Below are positions 1 through 7,656 of a stretch of DNA of 20,989 nucleotides, piece after piece. Position 1 is the first letter of the stretch. Every line of letters begins with the position of its first letter. The DNA is taken from contig CAZVJA010000082.1 of NCBI GenBank assembly GCA_964626885.1, forward strand, positions 1 through 20,989. Reading direction: 5' to 3'. A program made the position numbers and the translations under genes. This DNA comes from CAZVJA01 sp964626885. Its GTDB lineage: Bacteria > Planctomycetota > Planctomycetia > Planctomycetales > Planctomycetaceae. The notes under the pieces were generated by a model. The model was not told where the DNA came from. It worked only from the letters and a program-made list of their open reading frames with translations, and ran no database searches.

Positions 1-1457
1 CGGTCCCGGAAATCGTCGCGCCAACCGACGACGCGGAGTTCGGCATACCGGTCGTGCGGACGAAGTGGACGGTCAGCTTCCCGAAGGACCAGGATGTCGA
101 AATACTAGACGACCAGACGCGGACAAACCTTTCGGTTCTGGAATCAGATGCGGAGAATTTGCTCGACCTCGAAGCCGCGCTCAGCGATGCCAGCGCGCTG
201 CTGGGGGTGCTGAGCAAGTCGGGGAGTGCCCGTGCCCGTTATGAGGCGTATGGCAACCTCAAAGAGATCGAAGGGAGGTATCTGGCGACCGAAAGGTATG
301 GGTTGGAGAGCCGGGGGGAACTTGGATCAAAACTGGCGCGGCAGCGGTCGCAGATTCTCAGTGATCTCCAGAAGAACGAAGCGCAGATTCAGGTCGACAA
401 GGGCAATCAAACGTTGAATTTCAGAAACGGGAATGTGCAGGAATTCGGCCTGAAACTACAAATCCAGCAGTCGACGGAAATCGCTGGAGATAATCGTGAC
501 GCGCCGGCACAGAAGCCGGGAGAGGCTGACACGAACGGAAATGGTTTGTTCCGCTTCGACCGAGACGCGGATTTGGTTGGTGGGAAGGACAAGGGTGACG
601 AAAAAAGCAGTTCGGGCAAAGCGGAGTCCGCGAAACAAAGATTCTTCGACCGCAGGCAAAAGGGCTCGCAGCAACTGGAGTTGAACCGACAGTTGGAAGA
701 GCAACAACAACAGCCGCCTCAGAACGCTCCAGCGGATGCGCCGGCGCCAACACCCAGGGTCGTGAACGGCAAGATGCCGCCGCAGAGTGGTGAGACAGGT
801 GGTCCGGTGCAACGGGATGGAAGCTCCAAGTCGCAAGATGGTGTCTTCGATAGTGGACAGATGGAATCCCCATCGAGCGTAATGGGTCGACTGAACAAAC
901 AAACTAAGCTCGGCGGCCAGCTTGATTCCTTCGGCTTCCGAAATCACGGACTCTCCGCGGGAGCGGGGGGAGTGAACCAAAGTGGAGGCGGGTTTGGAGG
1001 TGGTGTTGGCGGGGGCGGGTTCGTTCAAGGGCAAACGAAAACGGAACAGGAAGCGATCGCCGAGGACATGTTCGCGGACATCGACATCACCCCTCCAACA
1101 CCCGGCGGGCTCTCACTGCGGGTTCCGCTCGAAGTTCCGCGCGATGCCCAGAAGCTGGTTCTTTCCAAGCCGGGAGGAACGCCGCGACTGACGGTCGCGT
1201 TGCGTCCCAAAGAGTCTCTGCAGACCGCCCTGGGTGGGCTGTGGGCCTTGGTCTGGTTGGGGTTTGGAGCGGCGATCGTGGCGGCGCTTGGAGCGACGGC
1301 GAACCGCCCGGCGGCTCGTCGGAATCTGTCGAAAATCATCGCGGCGGTCGGGGTGGTTCTGTTCCTGCTGTTGCCAGCGCCGTTCAGTTGGCTGGGGATG
1401 GGGATCTTTATTGCGGGGTTGGCGTTCACGCTGAGGCGACCGGCAGTCCAGGCATAG
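1..1457 (+). CDS. C-terminal part of a large membrane-anchored protein of unknown function (5' end outside window)
   Basis: The frame is already open at base 3 and reads VPEIVAPTDDAEFGIPVV before the first possible start (GTG at 54), so I treat the gene as continuing from upstream. What is visible has three parts. The first is a charged, probably helical stretch up to about base 480. The second is a long low-complexity linker rich in Gln, Pro, Ser and Gly (about 600-1030), including a run of Gln/Pro and a glycine-rich patch. The third is a short folded piece with the motif LVLSKPGGTPRLTVALRP, followed by two hydrophobic segments (about 1220-1290 and 1330-1430) that should cross the membrane. 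Proteins with this kind of C-terminus occur in planctomycetes as unnamed proteins; I do not recognise a named family. It precedes a lipid kinase-like gene by 89 bp on the same strand, so cotranscription is possible. No function is assigned. Confidence 0.8.
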   Translation, partial: VPEIVAPTDDAEFGIPVVRTKWTVSFPKDQDVEILDDQTRTNLSVLESDAENLLDLEAALSDASALLGVLSKSGSARARYEAYGNLKEIEGRYLATERYGLESRGELGSKLARQRSQILSDLQKNEAQIQVDKGNQTLNFRNGNVQEFGLKLQIQQSTEIAGDNRDAPAQKPGEADTNGNGLFRFDRDADLVGGKDKGDEKSSSGKAESAKQRFFDRRQKGSQQLELNRQLEEQQQQPPQNAPADAPAPTPRVVNGKMPPQSGETGGPVQRDGSSKSQDGVFDSGQMESPSSVMGRLNKQTKLGGQLDSFGFRNHGLSAGAGGVNQSGGGFGGGVGGGGFVQGQTKTEQEAIAEDMFADIDITPPTPGGLSLRVPLEVPRDAQKLVLSKPGGTPRLTVALRPKESLQTALGGLWALVWLGFGAAIVAALGATANRPAARRNLSKIIAAVGVVLFLLLPAPFSWLGMGIFIAGLAFTLRRPAVQA

Positions 1458-1546
1458 AAGCTGTCGATCGCTGGTCTTCGTGCCTAAAAGCGGGCCAAAT
1501 TCCGGTCTCGTCACGTTTTGCGAAAACGGTTATAACCCGCCGCATC

Positions 1547-2296
1547 ATGAGCACCGAAGCGGACCACAGGGGTTTTTCGTCCCCTCATTCCGGGTATCAC
1601 CTTGCGCGCGACCGTCACTCCGGCGGATCGGAGGGACTCGGTGCCACCACGACCGTTCCGCGGCTCGATGCCCGCGAACTTCGCCGCCGCATCTGGCACA
1701 TGGCGCCGGGGTTCCTGCCGTTTCTTCTTTGGCCGATTCCGCACCGCGACCCGATGTCGCCGACCTTGTACACAATCATCATCATTTTGTCGTTGGCGCT
1801 GGCAACGGGGATCTTCGTGGAGTTTCGGCTGATTCAACGCCGTGGAGAAGGGAATCAGCGGTTCTGGGCGGTGGTTGGCTATTCGGGAAGCGTGCTGCTG
1901 ACGCTGCTGCTTTTCCCCGGAATGTGCGAACTCGGCATGACTGTACTGGCGGTGCTGGCGTTCGGCGACGGTTCCGCGACGCTGGGAGGGCTGCTGATCG
2001 GTGGGCGGCGGCTGCCGTGGAATCCCCAGAAGAGTCTGGCCGGCTTCTGCAGCTTTCTGCTTGTCGGAATCCCGATGTCTGCAATGATTTATTGGGGAGA
2101 AGCGAATAACATCGAAGCGGTGGAGCATAGTGGAGCTGTGACCTTCACGATCGCCCTGATTATCGGAGCATCCACTACTCTCTTGGCGGCGATTGCCGAA
2201 TCGATCCCTTCGCGAATTAACGACAATGTGCGCGTCGGACTGACGGCGGCAACCACGGTGGCACTCGTGCAATGGCTGACGGTCGGCTGGACATGA
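1547..2296 (+). CDS. DGK1/SEC59-type CTP-dependent lipid kinase or phosphatidate cytidylyltransferase-like membrane protein
   Basis: This is a 249-residue polytopic membrane protein with about six or seven hydrophobic segments. The diagnostic stretch is FGDGSATLGG followed about 15 residues later by NPQKSLAGF. This matches the GD-x-x-A ... P-x-x-x-KS-x-x-G pattern of the dolichol/phytol/diacylglycerol kinase family (COG0170), which phosphorylates polyprenols or diacylglycerol at the membrane using a nucleotide triphosphate. The substrate cannot be told from sequence. The recognisable domain begins at the RRRIWHMAPGF segment (about residue 45), so the first 40 residues are a weakly supported leader. 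ATG 1547 was chosen because it is the only ATG shortly before the domain, although it has no clear Shine-Dalgarno sequence. The stop overlaps the next ATG (ATGA at 2293-2296), which implies translational coupling with the ABC exporter that follows. Confidence 0.82.
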   Translation: MSTEADHRGFSSPHSGYHLARDRHSGGSEGLGATTTVPRLDARELRRRIWHMAPGFLPFLLWPIPHRDPMSPTLYTIIIILSLALATGIFVEFRLIQRRGEGNQRFWAVVGYSGSVLLTLLLFPGMCELGMTVLAVLAFGDGSATLGGLLIGGRRLPWNPQKSLAGFCSFLLVGIPMSAMIYWGEANNIEAVEHSGAVTFTIALIIGASTTLLAAIAESIPSRINDNVRVGLTAATTVALVQWLTVGWT

Positions 2297-3327
2297 GCGA
2301 ATTGACGACACGGTCCCCGGCAACGGAAATCAGCCCTCGCCGGAGCTTGGCCTCCCGCGCGATCGTGAACGACGGCGAGCGTATGAATATTCTCGAAGTA
2401 TCGCATCTCCGCAAATCGTTCGACGATCTGGTCGCTGTCGAAGATGTGAGCTTCCACGTCGAGCAGGGGGAAATCTTCGGGTTGCTCGGCCCCAACGGAG
2501 CCGGCAAATCGACGACGATGATGATGCTCGCCGGGCTGCTGAAACCCGATGCCGGAACAATCACGCTTGATGGACGCACTCTCGACCCGGACAACCGTGA
2601 ATTGCGAAGAATTCTGGGTGTTGTACCGCAGGATCTGGCGATCTACCCGGATCTGACCGCCCGCGAGAACCTCAATTTCTTCGGCCGACTGTACGGACTG
2701 CGCGGCGACGAACTAAAACAGCGGGTCGGGCGGGCGCTCGATCGCACGGGGCTCGCCGGCCGGGCCGACGATCTCGCGGGAAATTATTCCGGCGGAATGA
2801 AGCGGCGGCTGAATTTTGGTGTCGCGCTGCTGCACGAACCGCGGCTGCTGATTCTCGACGAGCCGACGGTCGGCGTCGACCCGCAGTCACGTGCGCACCT
2901 GCTCGATTGCGTTCGAGAATTAAGTCAGGAAGGGATCGCGGCGATTTACGCCAGCCACTACATGGAAGAAGTGCAGGCAATCTGCCGGCGCGTGGCGATC
3001 GTCGATCATGGCCGCATGCTCGCCTGCGGCGAGTTGGACGACTTGCTCAACCGGCTGTCCGCAAAGCTCTGCCTCAACATCTCCCGCCCGCGGGAAGGCT
3101 TCGCCGAAAAGCTCAAAGGATTGGGGGAATTGCTGCCTTCGAGCAACGGTGCGGCGACGATTGTCATCACGCGACAAACCGGCGACAGCACGCGGCTCAG
3201 CCACACCCTCGCCAAGATTCTCGAACTCCTGGAGTATTCTCGCATCGAGCTCAAGGGAATTGAGACGCACGAACCGAACCTGGAGCGGTTGTTCCTCGAA
3301 CTGACCGGCAACCGCCTGCGAGACTGA
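2293..3327 (+). CDS. ABC-2 type transporter, ATP-binding protein
   Basis: This is a cytoplasmic ATPase subunit of an ABC exporter, 344 residues from ATG 2293. Visible motifs are Walker A GPNGAGKST (residues 66-74), a Q-loop in VVPQDLA, signature YSGGMKRR (Tyr replaces the usual Leu), Walker B LLILDEPTVGVD and the H-loop in YASHYMEEV. The roughly 100 residues after the nucleotide-binding domain are the C-terminal extension usual for CcmA/DrrA-like exporters. The start is uncertain: ATG 2293 overlaps the previous stop and would give coupled translation, but the conserved domain begins at MNILEVSHLRKSF, so ATG 2383 is a real alternative. The permease starts 3 bp after the stop, so the two form one exporter. 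The substrate is unknown; the upstream lipid kinase-like gene makes a lipid or cell-envelope cargo possible but not shown. Confidence 0.93.
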   Translation: MSELTTRSPATEISPRRSLASRAIVNDGERMNILEVSHLRKSFDDLVAVEDVSFHVEQGEIFGLLGPNGAGKSTTMMMLAGLLKPDAGTITLDGRTLDPDNRELRRILGVVPQDLAIYPDLTARENLNFFGRLYGLRGDELKQRVGRALDRTGLAGRADDLAGNYSGGMKRRLNFGVALLHEPRLLILDEPTVGVDPQSRAHLLDCVRELSQEGIAAIYASHYMEEVQAICRRVAIVDHGRMLACGELDDLLNRLSAKLCLNISRPREGFAEKLKGLGELLPSSNGAATIVITRQTGDSTRLSHTLAKILELLEYSRIELKGIETHEPNLERLFLELTGNRLRD

Positions 3328-3330
3328 CCG

Positions 3331-4674
3331 ATGCAAGCCTGGGAAATTACGAAGAAAGATTTGCGGCTGCTGACGCGGGACCGCCGCGCACTCATCGTGC
3401 TGGTCGTGTTGCCGTTGATCTTCATCACCATCATCGGGCTGACGACCGGCAAGCTGATGGGTTGGAACTCGGCGAATGCGATGCTCAAGATCGCGCTGGT
3501 CGACAACATGGACTACGAGGGCATCGGAAAAGGAATTCAAGTCCGACAGGAGGGAGAGGGGGATGAAAAGTCTGAATCGGAAGCGGCCGAACCTCTCTCC
3601 GAGGAAGAGCGAGCGGTCGAACGCAAGCTCGCGCGCAACATGGTCGTCAAGATCTTCAACGAGATTCAAGCACGTGCCGGATTCGAGATCCGCGAAATCG
3701 AATCGGCGGAGCAAGCACGGGATCATTATGAACATGGCCACTGCGATGCCGCGATCATTGTCGGTCCCGAGTTCTATCGCCGCTGCCACGACTGGGGCCC
3801 ATCGGACGTGTTCGATCGTTCCGGACGGAAGCCGCAAGAGGGGCTAAACAACCTCGATATTACACTCGAAACCAGCAACCCGGATTCGAGCAGACATTCC
3901 CTGGTCGAGGTCGTGGTTTGGTCGAACGTGTACCGGACGGTGGCACCGAGCGTACTCTGTCGATTCCCACTTTATCGGAATCGCATGCCGGAAACCTGGG
4001 AAGCGCTCCAGGCAGAACGTGACGCCGCGCCGATCGATCCGCTTCCAATCAAACAGCAGGTCGTCGCCCGCGGGGACGAGGTCTACCAGAATCTGGTTCC
4101 TTCTTACACGGTGATGTTCGTCTTCTTCCTGGTCACAGTGATGGCGAGATCCTTCATTCATGAGCGGGAACTGGGAACGCTGCGCCGCCTGCGGATCGCG
4201 CCGATCCGGCCGACGGCGCTCTTGGCGGGGAAGACCGTTCCGTTTCTGGTGATTTCATTGGTGCAGACGGCGCTGTTGTTCATTTGCGGGCGAGTGCTGT
4301 TCGACATGTCGTGGGGAGCACAACCACTGCTGCTGCTGCCGGTAATTGTCTGTACGTCGCTGGCAGCGACCGCGCTGGGGCTGCTGCTGGCGACACTGGT
4401 TCGCACGGAGTCGCAGGTATCGGCCTACGCGAATATCGTGGTGATCACGATGGCGGGAATCAGCGGCTGCTTTATGCCTCGCCAGTGGCTGCCCGAGCAG
4501 ATGCAGGAGGCGAGCCTGGTTACGCCGCATGCCTGGTCACTGATGGCGTACAACCAGTTGCTCGCTCAGCCGCATCCGAGTCTGGCGGTCGTCGCGGAAT
4601 GCTGCGCGATGTTGTTGGGTTTCGCGCTGCTCTATTTTGTCGCCGGCAGCGTCCGCTTCCGCAGCCTGGGCTGA
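3331..4674 (+). CDS. ABC-2 type transporter permease
   Basis: This 447-residue membrane subunit pairs with the ATPase immediately upstream (3 bp apart). One hydrophobic segment lies near residues 20-42 (LIVLVVLPLIFITIIGLTTG). A large extracytoplasmic domain of about 210 residues follows, and then five C-terminal membrane segments. After the second hydrophobic segment come the ERELGTLRRLRIAPI and LLAGK motifs typical of ABC-2 permeases (ABC2_membrane_3-like), where the ERE/GT region forms the coupling helix that contacts the ATPase. The large external loop is highly charged (EGEGDEKSESEAAEP near residue 75) and places the protein with Yhg/drug- or sodium-exporter-like ABC-2 subunits rather than with small DrrB-type ones. 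The substrate cannot be deduced. No obvious terminator follows directly; the first strong hairpin is at 4830-4857. Confidence 0.92.
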   Translation: MQAWEITKKDLRLLTRDRRALIVLVVLPLIFITIIGLTTGKLMGWNSANAMLKIALVDNMDYEGIGKGIQVRQEGEGDEKSESEAAEPLSEEERAVERKLARNMVVKIFNEIQARAGFEIREIESAEQARDHYEHGHCDAAIIVGPEFYRRCHDWGPSDVFDRSGRKPQEGLNNLDITLETSNPDSSRHSLVEVVVWSNVYRTVAPSVLCRFPLYRNRMPETWEALQAERDAAPIDPLPIKQQVVARGDEVYQNLVPSYTVMFVFFLVTVMARSFIHERELGTLRRLRIAPIRPTALLAGKTVPFLVISLVQTALLFICGRVLFDMSWGAQPLLLLPVIVCTSLAATALGLLLATLVRTESQVSAYANIVVITMAGISGCFMPRQWLPEQMQEASLVTPHAWSLMAYNQLLAQPHPSLAVVAECCAMLLGFALLYFVAGSVRFRSLG

Positions 4675-4829
4675 GTCCTTCGATGTCGTAAGCGGGGTAA
4701 CACCGGTTGCAAGAGAGCTTTTGAACTGCACATTGACTTGAGTTACCGGCAACATTTTCCTCGCAGTTCAACTAGTCGGAGAGCCAAACAGGACCACTCT
4801 TCCGGATTGCTGGGGTGGGCGCACGAATA

Positions 4830-4857
4830 GGGGACGCGGGTGTTGATCCGCGTCCCC
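4830..4857. terminator. Strong hairpin between convergent genes, likely bidirectional terminator
   Basis: GGGGACGCGG (4830-4839) and CCGCGTCCCC (4848-4857) are perfect 10-bp inverted arms around an 8-nt loop. The hairpin sits between the + strand permease (ends 4674) and the - strand chemoreceptor (ends 4902), where a terminator serving both would be expected. Neither side has a proper T-tract, so it is not a textbook intrinsic terminator. The remainder of 4675-4901 shows nothing else that I can identify. Confidence 0.5.
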
Positions 4858-4901
4858 GTCTCGTGTAGTGGTGCTGACGCCAATGCGTCGCTCATGCGAG
4901 A

Positions 4902-6074
4902 TTAGTGCTTGAACCGCGCCACCATCTGCTGCAACTCGATAGCCATTTCGGCCAACTCGGTTGCGGCGTCGAGCGTTTCGTTCGCGCTGCCGGTCGTCAG
5001 GCTCGCGGCATCAGCCACGATCGGGACGTCAGCGGCAACCTTTGCGCTTTTCTCCGCAACGGCACACACCGTCGACTGCAGGTCGGTCGAACCGTCGTTA
5101 AGCTCTCCGATCCTGTTCACAACGAGCTGGAATCCGCGGTGCAGGTCGGATGCCCGTTCCGCGGCCGCGCTGGCTTGGGAGTGGGCTTCGTCGGCATAGG
5201 CGAGAATCTTCTGGCTGGAGGCGATCATCTGCTGCGAGGAACCGCCCAGAGAGACCGCGCTCTTGTTGATCGAGGTCAACGTGTTCCGCATGGCTTCAAG
5301 CGAGTGGTTGAGAGCCTTGCCCATGCGGCCGACCTCGTCATTTGAATCCACCTGCAGGCGCTTGGTGAGGTCACCCATCGCCACGGCTTCAAGAACGGAA
5401 ACAGTTCCGTCAAGGGGCTTTCGGATTGCAGTGGCCAGCACCCACGACAGAACGCAGCTGAGGGCCACGATCCCGAAGCCCAGGCCGATCAGTGTCAAAG
5501 TGCTCTTCGCGATATACTCGGCGGCGTCTTTTTCGTCTTCTGCGTTGCGGATGTTCGTGAGTTTCACGACTGCGTCAATCTGCGTCCGGTGTGCCTCATA
5601 TTTGTCCTTGAGGATCCCGTTCACAAGCTCGCGGCCCTTCACGCGGTCGCCGCTCAGCACGGCGGGAATAAACTCCGCGTCGCGAATTTCATAGAACTCG
5701 ACAGCCGGTTTGTACGAGCGGTCGACCAGGAGATTCTTGATTTCTCCTTCAGCCATGTCTTTGACCCAGTGCTCGTGACGAGCGTTGTATTCATCTCGCA
5801 GTGTTTTGCATCGCTCCGCAAGCTGCTGCAGTTTAGCGTTGTCGGTCTCATCGAGCATTTGGAACGTCACAAGATACGACTCGATGATGTATTCCGGCGG
5901 GGGCAGAATGTCTGCAATGATATCTTTTCCCTGAACGATGTTCTGATACACCGGCCCGTTGACCTTGACGGTCTCGAGCACGCGATAGGATTGAACTCCG
6001 TAAGCGGCGAAGCCAACAAGGAAGATGCCCACCAGCAGTGCGAGTTTGCCTTTGATTGAAAGATTCTTGATCAT
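4902..6074 (-). CDS. Chemoreceptor-like (methyl-accepting) protein lacking the signalling hairpin tip
   Basis: This 390-residue protein has the front half of a classical chemoreceptor: TM1 (about 10-27), a helical periplasmic sensor (28-190, with a conserved-looking PPPEYIIESYL motif), TM2 (about 191-216) and a HAMP domain (about 217-268, RKPLDG ... LTKRL ... DEVGRMGKALN). After HAMP only about 120 residues remain. They resemble the outer ends of an MCP coiled coil: SSQQMIASSQKI at the start and AATELAEMAIELQQMVARF at the end, as in receptors finishing AAELQQLVGRF. The central part, with the hairpin tip that binds CheA/CheW (NLLALNAAIEAARAGE-type), is absent. The frame is clean, so this is an in-frame loss rather than a frameshift. 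ATG 6074 is preferred over TTG 6089; GGAA lies upstream. A small gene lies 74 bp upstream on the same strand. Confidence 0.85.
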   Translation of the reverse strand: MIKNLSIKGKLALLVGIFLVGFAAYGVQSYRVLETVKVNGPVYQNIVQGKDIIADILPPPEYIIESYLVTFQMLDETDNAKLQQLAERCKTLRDEYNARHEHWVKDMAEGEIKNLLVDRSYKPAVEFYEIRDAEFIPAVLSGDRVKGRELVNGILKDKYEAHRTQIDAVVKLTNIRNAEDEKDAAEYIAKSTLTLIGLGFGIVALSCVLSWVLATAIRKPLDGTVSVLEAVAMGDLTKRLQVDSNDEVGRMGKALNHSLEAMRNTLTSINKSAVSLGGSSQQMIASSQKILAYADEAHSQASAAAERASDLHRGFQLVVNRIGELNDGSTDLQSTVCAVAEKSAKVAADVPIVADAASLTTGSANETLDAATELAEMAIELQQMVARFKH

Positions 6075-6148
6075 GGTTTCATATTCCAAGATTGAAAGGG
6101 AAGATTATTTTCTACTGGTCGAAAAACGTACTGGCGACTTATGGGGCG

Positions 6149-6574
6149 CTAACCGCTGAGGGCTTTGAGCTTGGCCGTCAGTTCGTTCAATTTTGCTTCC
6201 TCGCTGCGAAGGTAGACCGTCGTCGCACCGATTATGTAAAAGAGTATTTCCTTGAAATTTGCATCATTGAATGTGTCCGCCGTTGCGTTGCAGCGCGGGA
6301 GATTGCGTTCGATGCAGGCGGTAGCCTTTTCTTCCCCAAGGTAGGGAGTGATTTCGGCCTTCAACTTGAGATAGGTCGGACTTGCCATAGGTAGGGATTC
6401 CATCTGAAGAAACAGTGAGGCTGCTTCGGGAGGGAGTGGCGTGACGCCGCGGGCCTCTGGCAGCGAATCGTATAAACCTGGATGGACGGAGTCGCGACTC
6501 AGCCTGAGCCGATACTCCGTTGCCTTCTCAAATGGTTGGTCCTTAGTTTCGGAACCACCGATTGAAGTCAGCAA
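6149..6574 (-). CDS. Small protein of unknown function upstream of the chemoreceptor
   Basis: I do not recognise this 141-residue protein. Its last 85 residues look like a real small helical fold: LKLKAEITPYLGEEKATACI, then a Cys-containing loop, then FKEILFYIIGATTVYLRSEE and a charged terminal helix. It has no signal peptide or membrane segment. The N-terminal third is less convincing. The start is uncertain: 6574 is a TTG, and ATGs at 6403 and 6388 would give about 84 or 79 residues. Just upstream, in another frame, a short open stretch begins ATG and reads MIVDEMDMIADFNRWFRN before a stop, so the true N-terminus may have been separated by a frameshift. Being 74 bp ahead of the chemoreceptor on the same strand, it may be cotranscribed and act with it. 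Base composition is more AT-rich than the neighbours. Confidence 0.5.
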   Translation of the reverse strand: MLTSIGGSETKDQPFEKATEYRLRLSRDSVHPGLYDSLPEARGVTPLPPEAASLFLQMESLPMASPTYLKLKAEITPYLGEEKATACIERNLPRCNATADTFNDANFKEILFYIIGATTVYLRSEEAKLNELTAKLKALSG

Positions 6575-6929
6575 TCATGTCCATCTCGTCAACGATCATA
6601 TTTATAGATCATTTTCGCTAATTTGATTGTGAGTTCTCCATAAATGGGGAAAGTGCCCTACCGCGGTGCGCCACCGGTATGGGATTTAACGAGCTTGACA
6701 CCCCTCACACAGAAATATGCTCGAATGCAGACGTGTGAGAATTGGCGCAATCGGCAAATCCAGGCTTGAGCGTTTGATCATCCCTGGAAATCAGCAACGA
6801 TGATGGCTGCGATTACTTGCGATCCGTCACGTTTCATGTCACAGATTGCGAACGTCGTGTCCGTCGCGGTACGATGTTTCTCGCAGATCCTGGAGAAAAC
6901 TCGTTACTTATTGAGCATGAGGTCTACAC
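6575..6929. other. AT-rich intergenic stretch between divergent genes
   Basis: About 355 bp separate the - strand small gene from the + strand aldolase. On the - strand, CTATAAATATG near 6590-6605 is a possible -10 region for the chemoreceptor operon, without a clear -35. On the + strand, TTGACA at 6695-6700 is followed by TATGCT at 6716-6721, but the 15-bp spacer is short. Bases 6789-6940 hold a protein-like stretch in one frame (around VTFHVTDCERR and MFLADPGENSLLIEHEVYTW) without a credible start; it may be a gene remnant. Confidence 0.3.
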
Positions 6930-7610
6930 TTGGCCACCGCAAATCCCGAACGCATCCTGCATCAGAGCCTCGCCGCCGATAGCGACGAGAAGTCTCGCAT
7001 CATTCAACTGGCGGATTCTCCCGAATCGCGCGAACTCAAGGTGAAGCTCGCGGCTGCCTACCGCATGCTCGCCCGGCTGGGTCTCGACGANNNNNNNNNN
7101 NNNNNNNNNNNNNNNNNNNNNNNNNNNNNNNNNNNNNNNNNNNNNNNNNNNNNNNNNNNNNNNNNNNNNNNNNNNNNNNNNNNNNNNNNNGGGAGCGCCT
7201 ACAGCGCGCTCGGCATGCTGCTGGAGCCGCTCGACCAGACCGGGTGCTCATTCTTCGAGGACCAGGCCCTCTACTCAGAATACACCGGCATCGTGATCGA
7301 TCAGGCGCAGGCGGAGGGGATCGTCCATGCGTTGGGAGACAAGCGGGCACTGATTCTCGCTAACCACGGTCTGCTTACGGTTGCTGGAACGATCGAGCAG
7401 GCACTGATCGACATGATCGACATGGAACGGACCTGCAAGATCAACATGGCTGCCATGGCGACCGGCCGTACGCTACATCCGGTCCCACCGGAAGCGGCTC
7501 GGCAATCGCGCTCGGTCCTCACGCAGCCGGGCCGCTACCCGTTCCAATGGGCCGCGATGATCCGCCAACTCGACCGGCACGAGTCTGACTACAACCCGTG
7601 GCGGAAGTGA
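6930..7610 (+). CDS. Class II aldolase/adducin family protein, interrupted by an assembly gap
   Basis: The gene is split by 100 N. Before the gap is the usual N-terminal helix (SRELKVKLAAAYRMLARLGLDD). After it come SALGMLLEPLDQTG, YSEYTGIVID, ALILANHGLLTV and MIDMERTCKI, all characteristic of the class II aldolase/adducin fold. The His in ANHG is the third zinc ligand of the family. The HxH zinc pair and the HISAR and catalytic Glu region should lie in the gap and cannot be checked. The start is TTG 6930: a stop lies just upstream in frame, no ATG is available, and GAGG at 6919-6922 is 7 nt away. Members cleave or epimerise sugar phosphates or act as decarboxylases; the substrate is unknown. 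Both halves being in one frame across the N block is chance, because the gap length is a placeholder. Confidence 0.85.
   Translation: MATANPERILHQSLAADSDEKSRIIQLADSPESRELKVKLAAAYRMLARLGLDXXXXXXXXXXXXXXXXXXXXXXXXXXXXXXXXXXGSAYSALGMLLEPLDQTGCSFFEDQALYSEYTGIVIDQAQAEGIVHALGDKRALILANHGLLTVAGTIEQALIDMIDMERTCKINMAAMATGRTLHPVPPEAARQSRSVLTQPGRYPFQWAAMIRQLDRHESDYNPWRK
7091..7190. other. Assembly gap (100 N)
   Basis: Exactly 100 undetermined bases lie within the class II aldolase gene. By comparison with the family, roughly 75-80 residues (about 230 bp) should lie between the two visible halves, so the 100 N is a placeholder rather than a measured length. Confidence 0.99.
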
Positions 7611-7625
7611 TTCGTGTGCCACGAA
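7611..7625. terminator. Small hairpin at convergent gene ends
   Basis: TTCGTG (7611-7616) and CACGAA (7620-7625) form a 6-bp perfect stem with a 3-nt loop directly after the aldolase stop and before the end of the convergent DJ-1 gene. There is no T-tract, so its role as a terminator is only suggested by position. Confidence 0.3.
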
Positions 7626-7656
7626 CTCCGCCAGCGCGATTGCGTTTTCGCGAGCC

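Noticed and set aside
1511..2323. 270-residue open frame on the - strand
   Set aside because: It is antisense to the lipid kinase-like membrane protein and rich in Arg, Gln and His, with no family motif.
6695..6721. TTGACA...TATGCT promoter for the aldolase
   Set aside because: The spacer is 15 bp and the site is over 200 bp from the start codon; the match is too weak to call as a separate feature.
6789..7044. Protein-like stretch containing VTFHVTDCERR and MFLADPGENSLLIEHEVYTW before and over the aldolase start
   Set aside because: It has only a TTG inside the stretch as a start, it overlaps the well-supported aldolase N-terminus, and I recognise no family. At most it is a gene remnant.
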